NCBI GenBank assembly: GCA_937915775.1
Contig: CALGGQ010000324.1
Location: 1-5,878, forward strand
From: an uncultured Clostridia bacterium
Lineage (GTDB): Bacteria; Bacillota; Clostridia; Oscillospirales; Acutalibacteraceae
Length of the DNA stretch: 5,878 nt
Direction of reading: 5' to 3'
Part shown: piece after piece, positions 1 through 4,550 of the stretch
How the letters are laid out: every line of letters starts with the position of its first letter
Position numbering within the stretch: the stretch's first letter is position 1
Notes under the pieces: model-generated
Told to the model about the DNA's origin: nothing
The model's input: the letters and a program-made list of their open reading frames with translations, nothing else
The model's database searches: none
Program-made: the position numbers and the translations under genes

Positions 1-351
1 GCGAAGGAAGAGGTTGTCGGCGTGTTCGGCGTGCTGGATTTCGAGGGTATGACGCAGCTGGCTGCTTATTCCTTCCTGCTGTTCAACCTGCTGTGCGCTC
101 CGTGCTTTGCGGCAATCGGTGCCATTAAGAGAGAGATGAACTCTGCTAAGTGGACCTGGTTTGCCATTGGCTATCAGTGCGCGCTTGCTTATGCCGTATC
201 GCTTTGCGTTTTCCAGATTGGCTCCATCTTTACGGGCAATCTTAACGTGGTCGGTCTTATCTTCGCGCTTGTCGTGCTGGCGGGCTTTGGCTATCTGCTG
301 TTCAGAAAAAATAAGTACGATGAGAACCACTTGACAGTAAAAAGTAAATAA
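1..351 (+). CDS. feoB: Ferrous iron transporter FeoB, C-terminal fragment (5' end outside window)
   Basis: This is the last 116 residues of a FeoB-type Fe(II) permease, a GTPase-coupled inner membrane protein that imports ferrous iron. The reading frame is open from base 1, so the gene starts upstream and the GTPase and Gate domains are not in view. The visible part contains the segment FNLLCAPCFAAIGAIKREM followed by the WTWFAIGYQ region, which I recognise from the C-terminal membrane part of FeoB. Two hydrophobic membrane segments follow, and the protein ends in a short charged tail (FRKNKYDENHLTVKSK). The stop is at 349-351. The next gene, a FeoB-associated cysteine-rich protein, begins 38 bases later, a common clostridial arrangement. 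Family assignment is secure; whether the upstream part is intact cannot be judged here. Confidence 0.93.
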   Translation, partial: AKEEVVGVFGVLDFEGMTQLAAYSFLLFNLLCAPCFAAIGAIKREMNSAKWTWFAIGYQCALAYAVSLCVFQIGSIFTGNLNVVGLIFALVVLAGFGYLLFRKNKYDENHLTVKSK

Positions 352-359
352 CATAAAAT
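331..359 (+). promoter_or_regulatory. Candidate sigma-A promoter for the small cysteine-rich gene, inside the 3' end of feoB
   Basis: A perfect -35 box TTGACA (331-336) is separated by exactly 17 bases from TAAAAT (354-359), a 5-of-6 match to the -10 consensus. Transcription would start near 366, ahead of the ribosome binding site at 377-382. The -35 box lies inside the feoB coding sequence, so this would be a secondary promoter within the feo operon. The region is AT-rich, so chance is possible. Confidence 0.45.
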
Positions 360-389
360 AAGGGTAGTTTTACGGAAAGGAGCATCAAT

Positions 390-650
390 ATGGTTCAGTT
401 TTTGCAGATGAACTGGGGTACAATGGTTGCTGTTGCAGCGGTTTGCGTGCTGGTGTTCCTCGCCGTGCGGCGTATGGTGCTTGATAAAAAGGCAGGCATC
501 GGCGCCTGCGGTCAGAAATGCTCGCAATGTGCCAAAATGGGGCACTGCGAAATGGAAACAGCACCGCCCGCTCCGCCGCAGGAAAGCGGCTCGGTGTGCA
601 GCGGCGTCTGCGCTTCCTGCCAGTACCGCCATAACTGCCATCAGCAGTAA
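390..650 (+). CDS. FeoB-associated cysteine-rich membrane protein
   Basis: This is a small (86 aa) single-pass membrane protein. It has one hydrophobic helix near residues 11-27, followed by a basic patch (RRMVLDKK) and a cysteine-rich tail that is predicted to face the cytoplasm. It resembles the FeoB_associated family (PF12669), whose members sit beside feoB and are thought to assist ferrous iron uptake; their biochemical role is not well established. The tail carries two four-cysteine motifs with identical spacing C-x3-C-x2-C-x5-C: Cys40, 44, 47, 53 and Cys70, 74, 77, 83, joined by a proline-rich linker. They could bind iron, another metal or an Fe-S cluster, but that is inference. The start is fixed by AAGGAG at 377-382, seven bases before ATG. 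It lies 38 bases after feoB and just before a strong terminator. Confidence 0.85.
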   Translation: MVQFLQMNWGTMVAVAAVCVLVFLAVRRMVLDKKAGIGACGQKCSQCAKMGHCEMETAPPAPPQESGSVCSGVCASCQYRHNCHQQ

Positions 651-665
651 AGCAATCAATAAAAG

Positions 666-694
666 CGGACGACCGACCGGTCGTCCGTTTTTTT
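666..694 (+). terminator. Rho-independent terminator of the feo operon
   Basis: A perfect 9-bp stem CGGACGACC (666-674) / GGTCGTCCG (679-687) with loop GACC is followed by seven T residues (688-694). It lies 15 bases after the stop of the cysteine-rich protein. A run of four A residues (661-664) precedes the stem, so it may also work, more weakly, for the convergent minus-strand gene that ends at 712. Confidence 0.92.
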
Positions 695-711
695 ACTATC
701 TTCAGTTCGTA

Positions 712-1554
712 TTAGTTTTCCGTTTCCGGTTCTTCCTCATCTGCTTCATAAACGGGAACGGAGTCCGCCGTGCCGTAGAGCTTGATATCCTTGCGCTCCT
801 TGTCCTCCTCGGGATTGTTGATGATGAGGTCGAGGATGAACTTGTATTTTTTAATTGTAAAGTTCGGGTACTTCGTGCGGATACGGCGCAGCAGTGCGTT
901 ATCCGTAAATACCGCCACCATCCTGTTCCAGCTTTCCGAGCCCTTCACCTTTTCCACCATTGCCTCCACCTGCTCTTCGGTGAGGTCAACGCTCTTCTGG
1001 GTGCTGCCAATGATAGTCGCCTGGAAGTTCTTGAGCAGTTTAATGGTGCCTGCCAAATCCGTCACGGTCATCGCCGCGTCAATCAGTATCAGCGAGTACA
1101 GCGCAAAGCACAGCGCATACAGCAGCGTGGGCGACATCATATCCGTCAGCTTGATAACCAGCGGCTGAATGACCTTGACAATCAGCACCACGCCGGCGCC
1201 GAACACAATCAGTCCGTTCAGGTACACCCTGCCTTTAATGTTGAACTTTCTGCCCGAATAATCCCACCACATCGCGTGGAAGAGCTTTTCGAGAATAAAG
1301 TGGGTGCCGTATTCCAGCACACCGCACAGGAAAAAGCCCGCCAGAAAGACGAGAAAAATATTGTGAATTCTGTCATAAATCAGCGCCTGTGAAATGACGG
1401 CGGCGCAGCCGTAAATCGGGCAGACGGGACCAAAGAGGAAGCCGCGCTTCACCGCTTTTCTGTCGCGGATTAAAAACAGCAGCGTCTCCATAATCCAGCC
1501 GCCGACGCTGTATAGCATAAACCAGAAAAAATAGCGGCATACGGTGTTAATCAT
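712..1554 (-). CDS. CmpB-type putative ABC-transporter type IV membrane protein (PF06541-like)
   Basis: This 280-residue protein has about five predicted membrane helices (near residues 6-29, 43-60, 65-84, 113-133 and 141-163), followed by a soluble domain of about 100 residues and a very acidic tail (ADEEEPETEN). The motifs GFLFGPVCPIYG (38-49), the EYGTHFILEKLFHAMWWDYS segment (81-100) and FNIKGRVYLNG (104-114) match my recollection of the family named putative ABC-transporter type IV (CmpB). The transporter label is weak: no ATP-binding partner is encoded nearby and the function is effectively unknown. The soluble half (about 180-265) has charged helices and looks like a cytosolic domain. 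Its ATG overlaps the stop of the HD-domain gene by four bases (ATGA), and AGAAGGG (1565-1571) lies 10 bases before the start, so translation is probably coupled. Confidence 0.72.
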   Translation of the reverse strand: MINTVCRYFFWFMLYSVGGWIMETLLFLIRDRKAVKRGFLFGPVCPIYGCAAVISQALIYDRIHNIFLVFLAGFFLCGVLEYGTHFILEKLFHAMWWDYSGRKFNIKGRVYLNGLIVFGAGVVLIVKVIQPLVIKLTDMMSPTLLYALCFALYSLILIDAAMTVTDLAGTIKLLKNFQATIIGSTQKSVDLTEEQVEAMVEKVKGSESWNRMVAVFTDNALLRRIRTKYPNFTIKKYKFILDLIINNPEEDKERKDIKLYGTADSVPVYEADEEEPETEN

Positions 1555-2060
1555 AACGCTTCAACCCTTCTGTTAATTTCGTTGTAAACCGGCAGGAAGG
1601 ACTTGGAAACCTTCATATAATCCGCCACGGCGCAGCGTTTGTCCGCCGCGGTCAGAATCCAGGCGCCGCTGCTTTTCGGCAGCTCAACGCAGGTCGGGAA
1701 CATATGGGAGAGAATCATATTGCGCTGCATATCGGAAAGATGTCCGAAATGCCCTTCGATGTTTTTAACCGCCTGCTTCGGGTGGTACCAGATATGGTAT
1801 TCCTCGTGCTTTTCCGTGTACCATTCATAAAGGTAGTAGTCATGCAGCAGCGCGGCGCGGACAATGGCGCGCTCGTCCTTGTGGTTGAGCGTCTCGCACA
1901 TTTTAAACACCGTGTACGCCACATACAGGCTGTGAAAATGCGTGGTAATGCTTTTGTGATGATGGTACTGCTTCATGCTTTTCACCGTCTCGTCCCGCAG
2001 CAAATCGCCTGTCAGGGCGAGAAAACGGTCAATGCTGTTGCTCTCTTTCGTCAAATCCAT
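1551..2060 (-). CDS. HD-domain protein (putative metal-dependent phosphohydrolase)
   Basis: This is a 169-residue soluble protein with an HD-superfamily layout. His41 and His43 lie in TTHFHSLYVA, the signature pair His73-Asp74 in LLHDYYLYEW, His119 in ILSHMFP, and Asp140 in TAADKRCAVADY. In this superfamily such residues hold divalent metals and hydrolyse phosphate esters, often of nucleotides. The substrate here cannot be told. The protein is short and carries no fused domain. The ATG at 2060 is chosen because GGAAG lies just upstream at usual spacing and the N-terminus is polar. An in-frame extension to 2105 would add an unusual hydrophobic stretch with no good ribosome site. The gene is first in a two-gene operon with the CmpB-like membrane protein, with which it overlaps by four bases. 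Confidence 0.78.
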   Translation of the reverse strand: MDLTKESNSIDRFLALTGDLLRDETVKSMKQYHHHKSITTHFHSLYVAYTVFKMCETLNHKDERAIVRAALLHDYYLYEWYTEKHEEYHIWYHPKQAVKNIEGHFGHLSDMQRNMILSHMFPTCVELPKSSGAWILTAADKRCAVADYMKVSKSFLPVYNEINRRVEAL

Positions 2061-2176
2061 AGTGCTCTTCCTGTCTGAAATCAAGTATAGAATAGCGGGT
2101 AACAATGAAAAAGTAAATGCCCGGCTGGAAAATTTTAGATATTCTTTATATTTTTAGTATCGTAACTTGCGGCGCC

Positions 2177-2205
2177 ATTATACCACAAAGCAGTTGCCAT
2201 CACAA
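2177..2205 (-). promoter_or_regulatory. Promoter of the HD / CmpB-like operon (leftward)
   Basis: On the minus strand, TTGTGA (2205-2200) is followed after 17 bases by TATAAT (2182-2177), preceded by TG to give an extended -10 box (TGGTATAAT). Transcription should start near 2170, leaving an AT-rich leader of about 110 bases before the ATG at 2060. I see no riboswitch-like structure in that leader. A poorer pair, TTTACT (2117-2112) and TATTCT (2094-2089), also with 17-base spacing, lies within the leader and is probably not the main promoter. Confidence 0.7.
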
Positions 2206-2222
2206 GCATTTTTTTGTATAAT
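2194..2222 (+). promoter_or_regulatory. Promoter of the HTH-like gene (rightward)
   Basis: TTGCCA (2194-2199) matches the -35 consensus at five of six bases and is followed after exactly 17 bases by a perfect TATAAT (2217-2222). Transcription should start near 2229, only about ten bases before the ATG at 2239. Its -35 box directly abuts that of the divergent promoter, so RNA polymerases on the two would compete. Confidence 0.8.
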
Positions 2223-2238
2223 GGAGTGGGTGATAGCA

Positions 2239-2820
2239 ATGACAGATTATCAGAAAATACAGGAATATATTGATGCGGTGTACCTGCCGCCGCTTGAACC
2301 GATGGCTGCCGCCATGCCGGCACCGTCGTATGCAGAGAACAGCAGCCCGAAAAAAAGGCTGTTCAGCCGTGCCAAAAAAACGAGCGCGGCACGCGAGCTG
2401 CCGGCAGAAGCGCAACTGCCCGAGCTGTATGCAGAGGATGCCTGCTATGCGCAGGCGAGCATCGGCGACGTGATTGATACGGTGATGGACGAGAGCTTTT
2501 CCGAAATGCTGCTGCGCAAGATTGATGAAAGCGGCATGACCGACAGCGAATGCTACAAACGCGCGCAGGTGGACCGCAAGCTGTTTTCCAAAATCCGTTC
2601 GAATGCACATTATCGTCCGAGCAAGGCGACGGCACTTGCCTTTGCCGTGGCGCTGCAGCTTTCCCTGCCGGAAACAAAGGAGCTGCTGATGAAGGCGGGC
2701 TTCGCGCTCTCCCACAGCAGCAAGGCGGATATCATCGTGGAGTATTTTATCAAAGAGGGCAATTACGACCTCTTTGCCATCAACGAGGCGCTGTTCGCCT
2801 TTGACCAGCCGCTGTTATAG
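2239..2820 (+). CDS. XRE-like helix-turn-helix protein of unknown function
   Basis: The protein has 193 residues. Residues 85-190 form a compact helical domain. TDSECYKRAQ (101-110) and DRKLFSKIRSN (112-122) resemble the second and recognition helices of an XRE-type helix-turn-helix. PSKATALAFAVALQLSLPETKELLMKAGFALS (128-158) has the pattern of the last helices of that fold. A conserved-looking tail follows (IIVEYFIKEGNYDLFAINEALF). I recall similar C-terminal segments in clostridial proteins, some attached to macro domains, but cannot confirm this here. Residues 18-65 are a low-complexity Ala/Pro/Lys linker with a basic patch (KKRLFSRAKK). The ATG at 2239 is chosen because the TATAAT box ends at 2222, ruling out the in-frame ATG at 2221; GGTGAT at 2229-2234 may pair with 16S rRNA. 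DNA or RNA binding is inferred. A vWA protein gene follows on the same strand. Confidence 0.75.
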   Translation: MTDYQKIQEYIDAVYLPPLEPMAAAMPAPSYAENSSPKKRLFSRAKKTSAARELPAEAQLPELYAEDACYAQASIGDVIDTVMDESFSEMLLRKIDESGMTDSECYKRAQVDRKLFSKIRSNAHYRPSKATALAFAVALQLSLPETKELLMKAGFALSHSSKADIIVEYFIKEGNYDLFAINEALFAFDQPLL

Positions 2821-2850
2821 TGGTTAGTGGTCAGTGGTTAGTGGTTAGTG
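2821..2850 (+). repeat. Heptamer tandem array directly after a stop codon
   Basis: Starting at the base after the TAG stop, four 7-base units occur: TGGTTAG, TGGTCAG, TGGTTAG and TGGTTAG, then a partial TG. Because the period is seven, in-frame TAG triplets appear in every forward frame. A related array follows the stop of the aminotransferase gene at 5823. Confidence 0.85.
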
Positions 2851-2912
2851 TGGACTGACTGAAACGCATTCCGAATGAGAAAAATTGTCGCCCGGCAGGC
2901 GACCAAAACCAA

Positions 2913-2985
2913 ATGAAAACCTCCTATAATGAAGCTGTAAGTTGAAACACAACGAAACACACATTCATTATCAGGAGGTTTTTAT
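2913..2985 (+). promoter_or_regulatory. Long inverted repeat enclosing the vWA gene's ribosome binding site
   Basis: The left arm AAAACCTCCTATAATGA (2916-2932) is the reverse complement of the right arm TCATTAT-C-AGGAGGTTTT (2965-2982), apart from one bulged C at 2972. That is 17 pairs, extendable by a G-U, a U-A and an A-U pair to 2913 and 2985. The loop is 32 bases and contains a small GTTG/CAAC hairpin (2941-2953) and the direct repeat GAAACACA (2944 and 2954). The right arm contains the AGGAGG ribosome site (2973-2978) and the start codon's first bases. A transcript carrying both arms would hide the ribosome site. Structure is seen; function is inferred. Confidence 0.6.
2925..2930 (+). 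promoter_or_regulatory. Possible -10 box for the vWA gene
   Basis: A perfect TATAAT lies 54 bases before the ATG, but nothing like TTGACA is found 15-19 bases upstream (the sequence there is ACCAAA) and there is no TG extension. If used, it would need an activator. It falls inside the left arm of the inverted repeat, so its transcript, starting near 2937, would lack that arm and leave the ribosome site open. Confidence 0.35.
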
Positions 2986-3649
2986 GATGAAAAAAACAAA
3001 CGAAAAGGTAAGCAATAACACGACGGAGCTGGTATTCATTCTTGACCGCTCTGGCTCGATGGGCGGGCTGGAGAGCGACACCATCGGCGGCTTTAATTCG
3101 CTGCTTGACAAGCAGAAGCAGCAGGAGGGCGCATGCTTCGTTACCACCGTGCTGTTTGACCACGAAATCCTCACCCTGCACGACAGGCTGCCGCTCGCGG
3201 ACGTCGCACCGCTGACCGAAAAGGATTACGAGGTGCGCGGCTGCACGGCGCTGATTGACGCTATCGGCTCCACAATTCAGCATATCGAGAGCATTCATAA
3301 GTACGTCAGAGAAGAGGATGTGCCGGCGCACACGATGTTCGTGATTATGACGGACGGCATGGAGAACGCCAGCAAGGAATATTCTGCCGGCAAGGTGCGT
3401 CAAATGATTAACCTGCTCAAGGAGGAAAAGGGCTGGGAGTTCCTGTTCATCGGCGCGAACATTGACGCGGTGGAAACCGCTTCGCACTTCGGCATTGCCG
3501 CCGACCGCGCCGTGAATTACCATGCCGATAAAAAGGGTACGAACGTGGTTTACGCGGCTGTGGCAAACACGGTATCGCGCTTCCGTAGCGCCAAGGCGGT
3601 GGAGCCGTGCTGGAGCGAGAGCATTAATGAGGACTTTAAAAGCAGATAA
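2984..3649 (+). CDS. von Willebrand factor A (vWA) domain protein with intact MIDAS
   Basis: This 221-residue protein is essentially one vWA domain. The metal-ion-dependent adhesion site is complete: Asp21, Ser23 and Ser25 in DRSGSM, Thr88 in CTALIDA, and Asp124 in IMTDGMEN. Such domains bind Mg2+ or Mn2+ and mediate protein-protein contacts. There is no signal peptide or membrane helix, so the protein should act in the cytoplasm, like the stand-alone vWA proteins of tellurite-resistance-type and related bacterial gene sets; the partner is unknown. AGGAGG at 2973-2978 is five bases before the ATG at 2984 and eight before a second ATG at 2987, so either may be used. The upstream TTG at 2942 lies before the ribosome site and is rejected. 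It follows the HTH-like gene by 163 bases and is closed by a terminator. Confidence 0.88.
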   Translation: MMKKTNEKVSNNTTELVFILDRSGSMGGLESDTIGGFNSLLDKQKQQEGACFVTTVLFDHEILTLHDRLPLADVAPLTEKDYEVRGCTALIDAIGSTIQHIESIHKYVREEDVPAHTMFVIMTDGMENASKEYSAGKVRQMINLLKEEKGWEFLFIGANIDAVETASHFGIAADRAVNYHADKKGTNVVYAAVANTVSRFRSAKAVEPCWSESINEDFKSR

Positions 3650-3661
3650 TCCGGTAAAGAG

Positions 3662-3687
3662 AAAGGACGGCAAAAGCCGTCTTTTTT
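3662..3687 (+). terminator. Rho-independent terminator after the vWA gene
   Basis: The stem GACGGC (3666-3671) / GCCGTC (3676-3681) with an AAAA loop is followed by six T residues (3682-3687). The stem can be extended by a G-U pair and pairs between AAA (3662-3664) and the T run. It begins about 12 bases after the vWA stop codon and separates that gene from the next operon. Confidence 0.9.
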
Positions 3688-3711
3688 CATATATATGTAA
3701 CCAAATATTTA

Positions 3712-3740
3712 TTGATATATGAATTTTCATATGCTATAAT
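3712..3740 (+). promoter_or_regulatory. Strong promoter of the SCP2-like / aminotransferase operon
   Basis: TTGATA (3712-3717) is separated by 17 bases from a perfect TATAAT (3735-3740), which also carries an extended -10 TG (TGCTATAAT, from 3732). Transcription should start near 3747. The leader would be about 27 bases and contain AAGGAGG at 3761-3767. Confidence 0.85.
3717..3732. promoter_or_regulatory. Candidate operator: 16-base palindrome in the promoter spacer
   Basis: ATATGAA (3717-3723), two T residues, then TTCATAT (3726-3732) form a perfect inverted repeat. It fills the spacer between the -35 and -10 boxes and touches both, where a bound dimer would block RNA polymerase. A second perfect palindrome, CATATATATG (3688-3697), is centred 32 bases upstream, about three helical turns. 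No regulator can be named. The AT-rich setting makes chance symmetry possible. Confidence 0.5.
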
Positions 3741-3773
3741 TTTATTGACAATTATTCTTAAAGGAGGAATTTT

Positions 3774-4538
3774 ATGAAAGAAGCGAAGGCAATGGCGTTT
3801 GTCAATGCTTACGGCGTGCTGCGTACGCTCGAAAACCTGTGCGATATGGTTGACGAAGCGCGCGCCGTGTGTCAGGAGCTGAAAAAGCCTGTTTCTCTGT
3901 GCTTTGACGTTGCGGACGGTCCGTGCGTCACGTATCATTTTTCCAAGGACGGCTGCCGCTTTACCGAGGGCGATTTTGGCTGTACGGGCAAAATGAAGTT
4001 CGCGTCGCCGGAAAAATTCAACGCCCTGATTGACGATGCAAAGCCCGGTATTCCGACGAAAAATCCCGTGCAGGTGCTGACCTTTCTGCTCGGTCCGTTC
4101 ACGAAGCTGACCGACCTGCTTGTCAAGTACCTGATGCCCAAGGAGGAGGATTTGAAGGACAGAGCCTTCTTTGAAAAATCCACCCTGCTCACGATGTACA
4201 CCATCGGCGGCGCGATCTGCGCGCTGGGCAACCACGATTCCATCAGCCGTCAGTCCGCGTCCTATATCGTGGACGGTGATATTCAGATGGGTATCACCGA
4301 TTATATTTACATCACGATTCGTTGCCGCGACCACAAGCTCGAGCTGATTAAGGAGAAGCCGGATACCCCGCGTGCGATTATGGAGTTCAAATCCATCGAC
4401 CTCGCCAACGGCTTGTTCAACGGCACCGCCTCCACGATGGCGGAGCTGTGCGCCGGCAATATCTATCTTGCCGGTATGTGCAATATGATTGATAACATCA
4501 ACCGTATCCTCGACAGGGTAGCGGTATACTTAGGTTAA
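3774..4538 (+). CDS. Putative double SCP2-like (sterol carrier/lipid-binding) domain protein
   Basis: I do not firmly recognise this 254-residue soluble protein. Two stretches have the pattern of SCP2-type lipid-binding domains. The first (about 40-120) has CFDVADGPCVTYHF, GCTGKMKFASPEKFNALIDD and a following amphipathic helix. The second (about 160-252) has IYITIRCRDHKLELI, AIMEFKSIDLANGLFNGTAS, ELCAGNIYLAGMCNMIDNINRILDRV. Both show an F-x-S motif, then a helix, then G-x-I/hydrophobic strands. SCP2 domains hold lipids or fatty acyl groups in a hydrophobic tunnel; binding here is inferred. There is no signal peptide or membrane helix, though the helix at 98-120 is hydrophobic. ATG at 3774 is six bases after AAGGAGG. 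Only 12 bases separate its stop from the aminotransferase start, so the two form an operon and probably a functional pair. Confidence 0.6.
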   Translation: MKEAKAMAFVNAYGVLRTLENLCDMVDEARAVCQELKKPVSLCFDVADGPCVTYHFSKDGCRFTEGDFGCTGKMKFASPEKFNALIDDAKPGIPTKNPVQVLTFLLGPFTKLTDLLVKYLMPKEEDLKDRAFFEKSTLLTMYTIGGAICALGNHDSISRQSASYIVDGDIQMGITDYIYITIRCRDHKLELIKEKPDTPRAIMEFKSIDLANGLFNGTASTMAELCAGNIYLAGMCNMIDNINRILDRVAVYLG

Positions 4539-4550
4539 GGAGGGACGGCA

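Noticed and set aside
427..1392. Long plus-strand open frame of 321 codons
   Set aside because: It runs across the FeoB-associated gene in another frame, the terminator at 666-694, and then antisense to the CmpB-like gene. Its translation is rich in Arg, His and Cys with no recognisable fold and no ribosome site.
2061..2105. N-terminal extension of the HD protein to 2105
   Set aside because: No good ribosome site precedes it and the extra hydrophobic residues do not fit the soluble family; the ATG at 2060 has GGAAG upstream.
2887..2903. GTCGCC / GGCGAC hairpin as a terminator of the HTH-like gene
   Set aside because: It has a 6-bp GC-rich stem but no T run on the plus strand. A T run follows only on the minus strand, where there is no gene to terminate. 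Read-through towards the vWA gene therefore stays possible.
2942..2983. TTG start for the vWA protein at 2942
   Set aside because: The strong AGGAGG lies downstream at 2973-2978 and matches the ATG at 2984 or 2987.
2913..2985. Invertible promoter element (phase switch) at the inverted repeat
   Set aside because: The segment between the arms is only 32 bases, too short for a typical invertible promoter, and no recombinase gene is in view.
2924..3730. Minus-strand open frame of 268 codons opposite the vWA gene
   Set aside because: It is antisense to a gene with a complete MIDAS motif, runs through the terminator and the next promoter, and has a biased composition typical of a shadow frame.
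3745..3750. Perfect TTGACA downstream of the aminotransferase operon promoter
   Set aside because: The sequence 17 bases on is AATTTT, inside the ribosome binding region; no usable -10 box.
3687..4334. Minus-strand open frame of 215 codons opposite the SCP2-like gene
   Set aside because: It ends inside the promoter region and shadows a gene with its own strong promoter and ribosome site.
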